Positions 46,248 to 54,478 of a DNA stretch of 64,000 bases are shown piece after piece (positions within the stretch are counted from its first letter, which is position 1; each line of letters starts with the position of its first letter). A model generated the notes under the pieces. It did no database searches. It was not told the DNA's origin and worked only from the letters and a program-made list of their open reading frames with translations. The stretch spans positions 1 to 64,000 of the forward strand of contig DASTOM010000024.1 of the NCBI GenBank assembly GCA_035762545.1, written 5' to 3'. The position numbers and the translations under genes were made by a program. Origin of the DNA: JANQRA01 sp035762545 (GTDB lineage: Bacteria > Actinomycetota > Acidimicrobiia > Spongiisociales > ZC4RG35).

Positions 46248-47321
46248 TCAACCAAGTTTCGAGGCGATGGTGCCCGCACTTCGGAGTGCGGTGCCGTCGC
46301 TGCCCGCGGTGGAGAAGACACGAGTCGGTCCGGACGCCGCCTCCGCCAGCATGTCCCGGAAGAGGTCCGCCCGGGAGATCGGTGGATCGATCCAGAGGTA
46401 GACCGACATCGACCCGGGGATCGTGTTCACCTCGTTGACGAAGAGCTCACCGTCCTTCTCCAGGAAGTCGATGCGTGCGATCCCGCGGAGACCGGCAACG
46501 TCGGTCACCCTTCTGGAAAGCTCCCTGATCCCCTTCTCGATGGTCGCGTCGATCGACGCCGGCAGCTCTCGGCCGGTGCTCACCTCGCCACCCCACGCCA
46601 GGTACTTCTGGTCGTAGCTGTAGATTCCGTCGCCGGAGCGGGCCGGGGCCTCGACGGCGGAGAGTTGCCACTCGGGATAGGTACGGACCGCCACCTGCAG
46701 GTCACGGCTTCCGGCGATGAACGGTTCCACCACTGCCCCCTGATCGAAGAAGCGGGACGACGCCTTCAGGGCCAGCACCGTGACCCAGTCTTCCGCGATC
46801 TCGATACCGATCGATGAACCACCGAACCGCGGCTTGACGATGAACGGGCCGTCGAAGCTGGGTGCGGCCTCCTCGCCGGTCGTCACCAGCGTGCGGGGTA
46901 GCGTTGGCAGCCCGGCTGCAGCCATCGCCGAGCCGAATGCGAGCTTGTCCATGCCGAGCGCCGAGGCGGCTTGACCCGGGCCGGTGTAGCGCAGACCCGC
47001 CAGATCGAGCATCCCCTGGAGTGTCCCGTCCTCGCCGGGCCCGCCGTGACAGGCGATCAGCACGGCATCGAGGGAGATCGGCTTCTTCCTGGAAACGAAT
47101 CCCTGGCCCGGTGCCCCAACGAAGCTGATCTCACGGGCCTTGCGGGGCACGCCGTCGACGAAATCGCCCGCCTCGAGGTCGGAGTCCAGGTGGTACCAGT
47201 CCCCCGACTTCGACCAGTAGATCGTCTCGATCCCGTCGAGGGCGTGGGCGACCTGAAGGCCGGTGAGGATCGAGATGTCGTGCTCGTCCGATGGTCCGCC
47301 GAATACGACTGCTGAGGTCAT
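46248..47321 (-). CDS. ddl: D-alanine-D-alanine ligase
   Basis: A 357-residue ATP-grasp ligase. VFGGPSDEHDISILTG (6-21) is the family opening, HGGPGEDGTLQGMLDLAGLR (about 91-110) the first signature, FIVKPRFGGSSIGIE the ATP-binding lid and ARIDFLEKDGELFVNEVNTI the metal-binding end, with NEVNTIPG intact. It makes the dipeptide that MurF adds to the peptidoglycan precursor, and the MurF-like gene is immediately upstream with four bases between, so the two probably feed one step. Confidence 0.94.
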   Translation of the reverse strand: MTSAVVFGGPSDEHDISILTGLQVAHALDGIETIYWSKSGDWYHLDSDLEAGDFVDGVPRKAREISFVGAPGQGFVSRKKPISLDAVLIACHGGPGEDGTLQGMLDLAGLRYTGPGQAASALGMDKLAFGSAMAAAGLPTLPRTLVTTGEEAAPSFDGPFIVKPRFGGSSIGIEIAEDWVTVLALKASSRFFDQGAVVEPFIAGSRDLQVAVRTYPEWQLSAVEAPARSGDGIYSYDQKYLAWGGEVSTGRELPASIDATIEKGIRELSRRVTDVAGLRGIARIDFLEKDGELFVNEVNTIPGSMSVYLWIDPPISRADLFRDMLAEAASGPTRVFSTAGSDGTALRSAGTIASKLG

Positions 47322-47325
47322 TTGC

Positions 47326-48801
47326 TCATGGATAGTGGTCGGGGAGGTCGTTTTCGTAGAGGACCGCGTCGCCCGGGCCCATGTTCTGCTTGACCCAATC
47401 GATTGCCTCTGCTCTCGAGTTCACGACGGTAACCGACGCCGTTCCGTTGGCGGAACCTCTGAACAATGCCTCCCGGTTGGTGCGGCCGACGATCACCAGG
47501 TCATTGGCGAGCATCGACGCCTTCTTGGCGAACTCCTCGTTCTCCTCATCCTGCACCTTGCCCAATTCGACCATGCCCGGTGTGACGACGGCCTTGCGTC
47601 CTTCGGGCGAGGCCTTGGCCAGGGCAAGAAGCGCCGACCCCGCCCCATCGGGATTCGAGTTGAAGGTGTCGTCGATGATCGTGAAGCCAGCACCGCTCTG
47701 GATGATCGACTGACGGTGCTCTGCTTTCGGCAAATCTCTAGTTCTTCCCAGCACCGAGCCAGGGTCAACACCCAGCGCCGAACATATGCCGAGGGCCACG
47801 GCGAGGTTGACACCGAAGACGTCTTCAGGAGCATCGGTAACCCGGTTGCCGTCGACATGAATTCCGCCAATTGCCGAGACCTCGATGATTCGCATGTCGG
47901 ATTTGCGCTCGTCGGCGACCTCCCGTAGCTCCGCGTAGTCGACACAGATCACGCCGACGTCTGCTCTGTCGAGGATCTCCGACTTGGCCCGGGCGATGTC
48001 TCTCGTCGTTCCGAACCGCTCCAGATGCACTGGCCCGATCGAGACCATGGCACCGATGTCGGGGGACATCCACTCACACAACTCGGCGATCTCCCCATAT
48101 CCATAGGTGCCCATCTCAGCGATGAAGACCTCCGTCCCCGGGGTCAGGTTCTCGTTGATCGCACGAGCGAGGCCCATACGGTTGTTGAAGGAAGCCGGAC
48201 TGGCCACCACTCGCATCGACCCGCCGAGGATGTGCGCCAAGTAGGCCTTGGTGGTCGTCTTTCCGTAGGAGCCGGTGATGGCCACGACCTTTGGCCCCAC
48301 GGCTCGGAGCTTGGCGGACGCCTTCTCCACCCATTGATCGCCCTGACGATTCTCATAGGGGCGCAGCATCCAGAGGGCGACATCGATCAGCACAGGGAGA
48401 AGGACCAGAGCCAGCGCGACCAACCACTGAAGGTCGAGCAGCCCTCCGATGGCCAGCAGTACGAGATATGGGAACCCAGCCAAGAAAGCGACTCGACGAA
48501 GACGGGCGGTCCATGCCAAGGGTGATGTGACCCCCTTCACGGAGAGTCCGACAGGGCCGACTGCAATCACCACCGGGGCGACGAAGACAAACCATGGTTC
48601 CAAGAGTGCCGAGAAGAAGACCAACCCGATCGCAGTGGTGATGAGGAACCGATTGACGAAGCCCGTGCCGAACCACCACCGATCGGCGAACTTCCTCACC
48701 TCCCAGGGGATGTAGTGCTCCCGTTGGGCAACCCGCAGCCAGCGCAGACCAGCAGGGACCGCCGCCAGGACACAGGCTCCAACGAGCAGCCAGATCATCA
48801 T
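47326..48801 (-). CDS. MurF-like ligase with N-terminal membrane domain
   Basis: A 491-residue fusion. Residues 1-150 carry about four to six hydrophobic segments (MIWLLVGACVLAAVPAGL, FLITTAIGLVFFSALLEPWF, LAWTARLRRVAFLAGFPYLV, QWLVALALVLLPVLIDVALW). The rest is a Mur ligase: ATP loop AITGSYGKTTTKAYLAHILG (about 174-193), AEMGTYGYGEIAELC and IDDTFNSNPDGAGSALLALA, the last matching the MurF block. Standard MurF is soluble, so the membrane anchor is unusual. With ddl next door, addition of D-Ala-D-Ala to the precursor is the likely job. It overlaps the upstream hydrolase gene by four bases. Confidence 0.8.
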   Translation of the reverse strand: MMIWLLVGACVLAAVPAGLRWLRVAQREHYIPWEVRKFADRWWFGTGFVNRFLITTAIGLVFFSALLEPWFVFVAPVVIAVGPVGLSVKGVTSPLAWTARLRRVAFLAGFPYLVLLAIGGLLDLQWLVALALVLLPVLIDVALWMLRPYENRQGDQWVEKASAKLRAVGPKVVAITGSYGKTTTKAYLAHILGGSMRVVASPASFNNRMGLARAINENLTPGTEVFIAEMGTYGYGEIAELCEWMSPDIGAMVSIGPVHLERFGTTRDIARAKSEILDRADVGVICVDYAELREVADERKSDMRIIEVSAIGGIHVDGNRVTDAPEDVFGVNLAVALGICSALGVDPGSVLGRTRDLPKAEHRQSIIQSGAGFTIIDDTFNSNPDGAGSALLALAKASPEGRKAVVTPGMVELGKVQDEENEEFAKKASMLANDLVIVGRTNREALFRGSANGTASVTVVNSRAEAIDWVKQNMGPGDAVLYENDLPDHYP

Positions 48802-49529
48802 CGCAAGGCCGACTCGACTGCGGATCGAAGGACCTCGGGCGCCTCCAAGGGCACGAAGTGGCCGACTCCGGGCAAGACCTCGAGTGTGGAATCGGACAAC
48901 AGAGCCGAGGCTGCCTCGGCGACGGAAACCGGGACGTCGCGGTCGTTGGCGCCCCAGACCAGCCTCACGGGCTGCTCGATCCGGCTCAATTGGCCCTCAT
49001 AGCTCTCGTTGACCACCTTGACCAGGATGTCTCTCATCAAGCCGTTGGCGGCCCTGTAGTCGGCGGAGCCTCGCTTCTTCTTCTGCCGCTCCAGACGATC
49101 GTCGGAGACCACTCCCACCTTGTTGAGCCAACGTGCGGCGCGGTATCCCACCGGCGGTCTCCGGCCGGTCTCGAGACGAATCAAGGGAACACCGGTCAAC
49201 ACCAACGGGCCAACCGAATCGGGGTATTTCGCCGCCAGACACACCGCGACCCTGCCGCCGAACGAATGACCTACCAGGACTGGAGGCCTATCGAATTTGT
49301 CGAGTATCCCGGCGAGAATGTCGGCATAGGACTCTGCGCCGATGACTTCGCCCGGCTCGGGCGAAGCACCAAAGCCTGGGAGGTCCGGTGCGATTCCAGA
49401 AACCCCATCAAAGACGCGGGCAAAATCGTTGCCCCGCCGCGCCCAGCCGTGCAATGCGAGCACCTCGGGTGGCCCATCGCCGTACACCTCGGCAAAGAGA
49501 GTGCCTTCAAGGAACGAGCGCAGAGCCAA
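48798..49529 (-). CDS. Alpha/beta hydrolase
   Basis: A 243-residue hydrolase: EVLALHGWARRGNDF (about 20-34), nucleophile motif GHSFGGRVAV (about 90-99), the acid in VWGANDRDVPV and the His in PGVGHFVPLE. It resembles small esterases and haloperoxidase-like hydrolases; the substrate is unknown. The start TTG 49529 has the ribosome-binding site AGAGGA six bases upstream and fits the family start; the longer upstream frame runs antiparallel into the sensor-kinase gene. TATTCT (49568 to 49563) is a likely -10 box. It heads the operon with the MurF-like gene and ddl. Confidence 0.82.
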   Translation of the reverse strand: MALRSFLEGTLFAEVYGDGPPEVLALHGWARRGNDFARVFDGVSGIAPDLPGFGASPEPGEVIGAESYADILAGILDKFDRPPVLVGHSFGGRVAVCLAAKYPDSVGPLVLTGVPLIRLETGRRPPVGYRAARWLNKVGVVSDDRLERQKKKRGSADYRAANGLMRDILVKVVNESYEGQLSRIEQPVRLVWGANDRDVPVSVAEAASALLSDSTLEVLPGVGHFVPLEAPEVLRSAVESALR

Positions 49530-49589
49530 AGAGAATCCTCTATCAGGGCGGGAGAAACGCCGAGAATACTTACGTGAGGGTGGAATCCG

Positions 49590-51401
49590 GTGACTAGCGA
49601 GAGCGTCTATCCCAGCGTGAACGAGTCGATGGCTCGCTTCAGGTCCTCGTTGCTGCGCAGGGCCTCTGCTGTCGCGTGGATAGTCCTGATAATCATCGGT
49701 TACCAGGCAATCCAGGTCCAGTTGCCCGACGGGAGCCAACTCTTCACCCAACCCGAGTTCTTCATCCCGATGATCGGGCTGGCCGTCCTCCTGGTCCTGT
49801 CATCGGCGATCCGCTGGGACCGAATCATGAGATCCGCGGCTGCGCCATGGGCGGCAACCGGATGGCTGCTCGGTCTGATCGCCGGAATCACCGCTCTGGC
49901 CCGCATACCCGACCTGGAAGCCGCCGCGTTGCCGATCCTGTTCGGCATCGCAGCCGTCTCCGGTCTGCTTCTGGTGTGGTGGGCCCATGCGTTGGTAACG
50001 GTGATCATCGGGCTGGCTGTCACATTCATCGCGATCACGAGTGGCGAAGCCGCCGATGTGACGGACGTCATCGCCACGATCGTCGTGGTCTTCGTCGTTG
50101 CAGCAGCCACTGCCCTGGTCGGGTTCGAGTTCGAGAAAGAGGCGCGCACCTCCTTCGGCAAGGAAGCGATGCTGGAGCAGCAACGGCTCGACTTCGAGCG
50201 TCTCTACGCAGTGAGTGCCACCCTCGCCAGAGCAGAGTCGCTCGCCGAGATCGTCCCCCACCTCGTAGGCACGATCTGCAAGTACCTGGACGCCCAGGTA
50301 GGGGTAGTCCTCCTCCACGACGGGGATCTGCAACGTCTCGAGGTGATGAGCCCGATCTGGGTGAACGGATATCCGCTGGACACCGAGGCGATATCGGTGG
50401 AGATCAATGCGCCGAGCGTTGTCGCCCAGACCTACCGCGCCGCCAAGCCGATCTATGTGAAACGGATCGATGACGACACAGACTCACACGTCCTCCTGAA
50501 AGACCTCGGGCTCAAACAAGCCCTTGTCGCTCCGCTCAAGGTCGAGTCGATGCGGGTCGGGGTGATCGTGGTCGGCGATCCCTATCAGGGTGACTTCACG
50601 GAGGAACAGCTGGAACAGTTGGGCTCGCTCGCCGCCCCCGCCGGTCTGGTCCTGAGTCAGATCGGGAGGTACGAGGCACAGGCGGAGATGACCCGTCGTC
50701 TCGAGGAAGTCGCCCAGATGAAGTCCGACTTCGTTTCGACGGTCAGCCACGAGCTTCGCAGCCCGCTCACATCCATCATCGGTTCCCTGGACACGGTCAA
50801 TCGTCCCGAGCTGGCACCCACCGAGCCCACCTCCCAGCAGCTCCTCATAAGCGCTCGCCGCCAGGCCGGACGCCTCCAGCGGCTGATCGAGGACTTGCTG
50901 GTCGTCTCCCGGATCGACCGTGGCGCCATACCGGTCCACCCCGAGATCGTGGACATCCAGAGCATGTTCGAGGAGGTCAACCGTGTCGTCTCGATCGAAC
51001 CCTCGATGACCGTGGAGCCCCCCGACCTCGCCGTCTTCGCCGACCGCGACCACTTCTCACGCATCCTGATCAACCTGGTCGAGAATGCTGCCAAGTACGC
51101 CCCCGATTCCCCGGTCGAGCTCTACGCGTGGCGAAAGAACCAGCGAGCCTTGATCGCCGTGGTCGACCACGGCCCCGGCATCCCCGAGGGGGCCCGCGAG
51201 AGCATCTTCGATCGGTTCACCCAATTGGATCAGTCGGACACCCGCTCGAGGGGCGGAACCGGTCTCGGCCTATCGATCGTGAAGAGCCTCACCGAAGTGA
51301 TGCACGGGTCGGTCCGGGTCGAGGCCACCGAAGGCGGCGGGGCGACTTTCGTGCTCGATCTGCCGGGAGCCCCGGCGAACATCCCTGCGGCGCGGGTCTA
51401 G
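49590..51401 (+). CDS. Sensor histidine kinase with GAF domain
   Basis: A 603-residue kinase. Five or six membrane segments (about 25-175, among them AVAWIVLIIIGYQAI and FFIPMIGLAVLLVL) are followed by a GAF domain (about 205-355), a dimerisation domain with VSHELRSPLTSIIGSL (about 385-400, phospho-acceptor His) and an ATPase domain with NLVENAAKYAP, DHGPGIPEGARE and GGTGLGLSIVKSL. No response regulator is adjacent. GTG 49590 has GAGGGTGG a few bases upstream. The stop overlaps fabI by four bases on the opposite strand. Confidence 0.9.
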   Translation: MTSESVYPSVNESMARFRSSLLRRASAVAWIVLIIIGYQAIQVQLPDGSQLFTQPEFFIPMIGLAVLLVLSSAIRWDRIMRSAAAPWAATGWLLGLIAGITALARIPDLEAAALPILFGIAAVSGLLLVWWAHALVTVIIGLAVTFIAITSGEAADVTDVIATIVVVFVVAAATALVGFEFEKEARTSFGKEAMLEQQRLDFERLYAVSATLARAESLAEIVPHLVGTICKYLDAQVGVVLLHDGDLQRLEVMSPIWVNGYPLDTEAISVEINAPSVVAQTYRAAKPIYVKRIDDDTDSHVLLKDLGLKQALVAPLKVESMRVGVIVVGDPYQGDFTEEQLEQLGSLAAPAGLVLSQIGRYEAQAEMTRRLEEVAQMKSDFVSTVSHELRSPLTSIIGSLDTVNRPELAPTEPTSQQLLISARRQAGRLQRLIEDLLVVSRIDRGAIPVHPEIVDIQSMFEEVNRVVSIEPSMTVEPPDLAVFADRDHFSRILINLVENAAKYAPDSPVELYAWRKNQRALIAVVDHGPGIPEGARESIFDRFTQLDQSDTRSRGGTGLGLSIVKSLTEVMHGSVRVEATEGGGATFVLDLPGAPANIPAARV

Positions 51402-52189
51402 GCGTCAGCTGTAGGGATACCCGCGGCTACGGCGTGGAATCCCCCGTCGACATGCACGATCTCACCCGACGTCATCGGGGCCCAGTCCGAGAGGAGCACG
51501 CAGACCATCCGGGCCACGGGGTCCGGGTCACCTGTGTCCCATTTCAGTGGCGAGCGCTCGGCCCACACGTCGTCGAAGCCACTGAATCCGGGGATCGACT
51601 TGGCCGCAACAGTGGTCAGGGGTCCGGCCGACACCGCATTCACCCTCACGTTGTGAGGACCGAGGTCACGGGCGAGGTAACGGGTGACACTCTGCAAAGC
51701 CGACTTGGCCACACCCATCCAGTCATAGGCCGGCCACGCCTGGGTGTTGTCGAAGTCCATCGCCACGAGTGACCCTCCGCCCGCCTTCTCCATGAGCGGA
51801 AGCAGACCGACCGCCAGCGTCTTGTAGGAGAAGGCCGAAACCGTGAAGGCAGTCTGGGCCGACTCGGCGGGCGTGGCGAGGAAGTTCCCACCTAGTGCAT
51901 CGTCGGGGGCGAACGCGATGGCATGGAGCGCACCGTCGATGCCTCCCCACTTCTCGTCCAGTGTCGCCGCAACCGATGCCATGTGGTCAGGGTCGTTGAT
52001 GTCGAGCTCGAGAACTTCGCACTCGACGGGAAGCCGCTGAACGCTTCGCTCTGTCAGCCTGAGGCCCCGGCCAAACCCGGTGCAGACGATCTCAGCACCC
52101 TCCTCCTGGGCGACCCGCGCCGTGTGCCAAGCGATCGAGTCGTCGGTCAGCACACCGGTGATGAGCAGTCTCTTGTTCTCGAGCAGCAT
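51398..52189 (-). CDS. fabI: Enoyl-ACP reductase (InhA/FabI type)
   Basis: A 263-residue NADH-dependent reductase, the last step of the fatty-acid elongation cycle. LLITGVLTDDSIAWHTARVA (8-27) is the nucleotide-binding start as in mycobacterial InhA. Tyr155 and Lys162 in AYDWMGVAKSAL form the Y-x6-K catalytic pair of this family. VRVNAVSAGPLTTVAAKSIP is the substrate-loop region. The ATG at 52189 overlaps the stop of the membrane-protein gene upstream (TGATG). No fabG is next to it, unlike the mycobacterial locus. Confidence 0.94.
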   Translation of the reverse strand: MLLENKRLLITGVLTDDSIAWHTARVAQEEGAEIVCTGFGRGLRLTERSVQRLPVECEVLELDINDPDHMASVAATLDEKWGGIDGALHAIAFAPDDALGGNFLATPAESAQTAFTVSAFSYKTLAVGLLPLMEKAGGGSLVAMDFDNTQAWPAYDWMGVAKSALQSVTRYLARDLGPHNVRVNAVSAGPLTTVAAKSIPGFSGFDDVWAERSPLKWDTGDPDPVARMVCVLLSDWAPMTSGEIVHVDGGFHAVAAGIPTADA

Positions 52190-52551
52190 CAGAAGTTCAC
52201 TCCAAACGTTTGGATGCCTCGGATCCCTAGACCCATCGTGAACAGTAGAAGCAATCCGTAGTACAGGGCGGGGCGCTTCCGGAACTGGGCGCGATAGATG
52301 TACGCGAAGGCGAAGGTCACGGCGATCACCACACCGTAGAAGACGTGTTGGTCGCCGGGATCGATGTCCCCGTTCGTCATCACCCACACGCCCAGCAGGA
52401 CCTGGGCAAGGAGGCTCGCGATCGCCAGACCGACCGCCCAATAGAAGAGCCTGGGGACGCTCTCGCGGCGATACATCGCCACGCCCCACAGACCGATGAT
52501 CCCGTTGATCCAGATTGCGACGAGACCCAACGAGGCATGGATGCCACTCAC
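52189..52551 (-). CDS. Hypothetical four-helix membrane protein
   Basis: A 120-residue protein with four membrane segments: GLVAIWINGIIGLWGVAMY (about 9-27), LFYWAVGLAIASLLAQVLLG (about 35-54), HVFYGVVIAVTFAFAYIYRA (about 69-88) and LYYGLLLLFTMGLGI (about 96-110). Two of them contain His-Tyr/Trp positions (Trp14, His69) but no clear haem motif. I do not recognise the family. TATGCT lies 8 nt before GTG 52551, a leaderless start. It heads the operon with fabI. Confidence 0.75.
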   Translation of the reverse strand: MSGIHASLGLVAIWINGIIGLWGVAMYRRESVPRLFYWAVGLAIASLLAQVLLGVWVMTNGDIDPGDQHVFYGVVIAVTFAFAYIYRAQFRKRPALYYGLLLLFTMGLGIRGIQTFGVNF

Positions 52552-52618
52552 GAAACGGCAGCATAAACCCAGTCACTCACCGTGACCTGCGACTACACTG
52601 AGGGAAGGAGGCTGTTTC

Positions 52619-52885
52619 ATGTTCGAGGCGGTGCAGTTCGTCGAGTCACGAGACAACGGAGAGCCGATCGAGGTCGTGCTCGGTGAGTTCGACGACGAGT
52701 TGATGGCGGTGGATGTGGCCCGGCAGGCTCGTGACAGCTATGCGGCGGGCGAATCGGTCGACTTTGCCTGGTGGGTGGTGCGCGAGAAGGGGGCCAAACT
52801 CGCCAACTTCATCAGTGACTCGACCAGCGACAGGGAGTTCGTGTTGGATCTTCGATCCGGCGAGCTGGTGGAGATCAAGTCATGA
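52619..52885 (+). CDS. Small hypothetical protein
   Basis: An 88-residue acidic protein starting MFEAVQFVESRDNGEPIEVV. It has a beta-rich pattern with WWVVREKGAKLANFISDSTS near the middle and ends in VLDLRSGELVEIKS. No membrane segment, signal peptide or known motif is visible. ATG 52619 has AAGGAGG at a good distance, and TACACT further upstream is a likely -10 box, so this is a leadered gene with clear expression signals. The family is not recognised. Confidence 0.75.
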   Translation: MFEAVQFVESRDNGEPIEVVLGEFDDELMAVDVARQARDSYAAGESVDFAWWVVREKGAKLANFISDSTSDREFVLDLRSGELVEIKS

Positions 52886-52960
52886 CCCGAGGTGACTCTG
52901 AACCGCGCCAGCTTTGGCGGGGGGTTAGCCGCCGCTGACCTTCGGGTAAGGCCCGGCTTC

Positions 52961-53464
52961 ATGGGAACGACCGTCACTGCTCGAACCCGCACCGATGACT
53001 GGTGGGTCAAGTTGCGAAGCCTTCTCGTGTTCGGCGCCGCCACCGCCCTGGTGGCGTATCTCGGATCGCTGGCGACACGGCAGGCCGTGGAGAGCGCATG
53101 GTTCGAGAGCCTCGACAAACCGGTCTTCTATCCCCCGTCGTTCCTGTTCGGTCTGGTCTGGACGATTCTCTACGTCATGATCGCGTTCGCCGGATGGCTG
53201 GCCTGGCGCAGCGATGGCGGAGTCCGAACCACCATGCCCTGGGCGATCCAGCTGGCCCTCAACCTCTCCTGGACCCTGCTCTTCTTCGGTGCCCGCCAAC
53301 CCACGTGGGCACTGATATCGATCTTTGCCCTGCTCGGCGTGATCGTGTGGACAATGGTGGCAATGTGGCGTCCGAGTCGGACTGCCACGCTCCTATTCGT
53401 CCCTTATCTGCTGTGGGTTGGCTTCGCCACCGCGCTGAACGCGGCGATCGTCACCCTGAACTGA
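52961..53464 (+). CDS. TspO/MBR family membrane protein
   Basis: A 167-residue five-helix protein of the TspO family. FESLDKPVFYPPSFLFGLVW (about 48-67) contains the typical KPxFxPPxxxFGxVW block, ILYVMIAFAGWLAWR the following helix, and LALNLSWTLLFFGARQPTWA (about 94-113) the conserved NxxWxxLFFG motif. TspO proteins bind porphyrins and cholesterol-like lipids and are linked to tetrapyrrole and stress metabolism. ATG 52961 is chosen over an earlier start because the family begins there. The last 14 bases overlap a convergent acetyltransferase gene. Confidence 0.88.
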   Translation: MGTTVTARTRTDDWWVKLRSLLVFGAATALVAYLGSLATRQAVESAWFESLDKPVFYPPSFLFGLVWTILYVMIAFAGWLAWRSDGGVRTTMPWAIQLALNLSWTLLFFGARQPTWALISIFALLGVIVWTMVAMWRPSRTATLLFVPYLLWVGFATALNAAIVTLN

Positions 53465-53966
53465 CGCTGCGGAACGGCTCCGCGTACACGAAGGCCCCGG
53501 TGACACCCCGCCAGCCCGGAAGGGGAAGCACCTGGAAATAGTCGCCCCAGGATGGTTCGGGCGACACCACCCCGAGCGATGAGGCCGGGACGAATCCGAA
53601 TCGCCGGTAGTAGCCGTAGTCGCCAACCAGACCTATCAACTGCTCGGAGATGTCTGTGGCGATATCGATGGCGGTGCGCATCAGTGCCGTTCCGATTCCC
53701 GCTCGTTGCCGGTCGGGCCTCACCGCGATGGGTCCCAGTGCAAGCACCGGTGTCTCCCCCACATGTGCGCGCGTGCAGAGACACTGTCCGACGACGCCGT
53801 CGCCGTCCTCCGCGACGAGGGACAGCGCTGGGATCCACGCCGGACCTCCCCTGAGACGCTCGATCAGGACATTCTCCACCGATCGTCCACGATCGGAATC
53901 GAAGGCCGCATCGACGACGGTCGCGATCTCGGAGATGTCGTGGGGGCGCTCGGCGCGGATCAGCAC
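53451..53966 (-). CDS. GNAT-family N-acetyltransferase
   Basis: A 171-residue acetyltransferase. IRAERPHDISEIATVVDAAF opens the fold, and LGPIAVRPDRQRAGIGTALM (about 76-95) is the acetyl-CoA-binding motif A with R-Q-R-A-G-I-G. LVGDYGYYRRFGFVPAS (about 113-129) is typical of the YhbS-like group. The substrate is unknown. GTG 53966 is preceded by TAGGAT with a 6-nt gap; this box overlaps the -10 box of the divergent gene. Confidence 0.87.
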   Translation of the reverse strand: MLIRAERPHDISEIATVVDAAFDSDRGRSVENVLIERLRGGPAWIPALSLVAEDGDGVVGQCLCTRAHVGETPVLALGPIAVRPDRQRAGIGTALMRTAIDIATDISEQLIGLVGDYGYYRRFGFVPASSLGVVSPEPSWGDYFQVLPLPGWRGVTGAFVYAEPFRSVSSG

Positions 53967-53972
53967 GTCGCG

Positions 53973-53982
53973 ATCCTATGGT
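53973..53982. promoter_or_regulatory. Bidirectional promoter with overlapping -10 boxes (GNAT / VOC protein)
   Basis: The ten bases ATCCTATGGT give TAGGAT on the minus strand (53978 to 53973, 6 nt before GTG 53966) and TATGGT on the plus strand (53977-53982, 7 nt before ATG 53990). The two boxes share one TA. The gap between start codons is 23 bases. Spacing and overlap are identical to the site at 13062-13071. Confidence 0.6.
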
Positions 53983-53989
53983 TCCGGGC

Positions 53990-54478
53990 ATGGGCATCGG
54001 GTCTTTGCATTGCGTCGTCCTCGACGTCGGCGACCTCGAGGTAGCCGAGCGGTTCTGGAGCGAGCTGACCGGCCTCGAGGTCATCGGGAGCAACTACGCA
54101 GAAAGGTTCTCCTGGCTGGGAACCCCCGAGCCGTGGCATGCGGAGATGATCCTGCAGGCCCGCCCGACGGTCAAAGGCAGGGACGCCAACCGATGCCACG
54201 TGGACATAACCCCGGACCAGGGGGTCGACGCCGCCATCCAGGCAACTATCGCTATCGGGGGGTCCATCAAGAAGGAGCCGAGTATCTATCCCCGCCCGGG
54301 TTCCCTCCCCGACCGTCGCCCACTGATCGACTGGGCAGTCATGCAGGACCCATTCGGAAACGAGTTCTGTCTGGTCCACGATCTCAGCCGCGAGCAGTCT
54401 GATGCCGTACTCGCGGCCGCAGGGGCCGGTGTCACGGACGATCACGGTCTCCGCGTCGCTGCAGGAGTCACCTCCTGA
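53990..54478 (+). CDS. VOC-superfamily (glyoxalase-like) protein
   Basis: A 162-residue protein of the vicinal-oxygen-chelate superfamily: GSLHCVVLDVGDLEVAERFW (about 4-23) is the first beta-alpha unit, HVDITPDQGVDAAIQATIAI the second start, and MQDPFGNEFCLVHD the ending. The probable metal ligands His7, His70 and Glu/His in the FGNEFCLV strand are present. The substrate is unknown; resembling proteins include glyoxalase-type and resistance proteins. ATG 53990 is fixed by TATGGT 7 nt upstream; an ATG 12 bases earlier lies within that -10 box. It overlaps the next gene by four bases. Confidence 0.82.
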   Translation: MGIGSLHCVVLDVGDLEVAERFWSELTGLEVIGSNYAERFSWLGTPEPWHAEMILQARPTVKGRDANRCHVDITPDQGVDAAIQATIAIGGSIKKEPSIYPRPGSLPDRRPLIDWAVMQDPFGNEFCLVHDLSREQSDAVLAAAGAGVTDDHGLRVAAGVTS

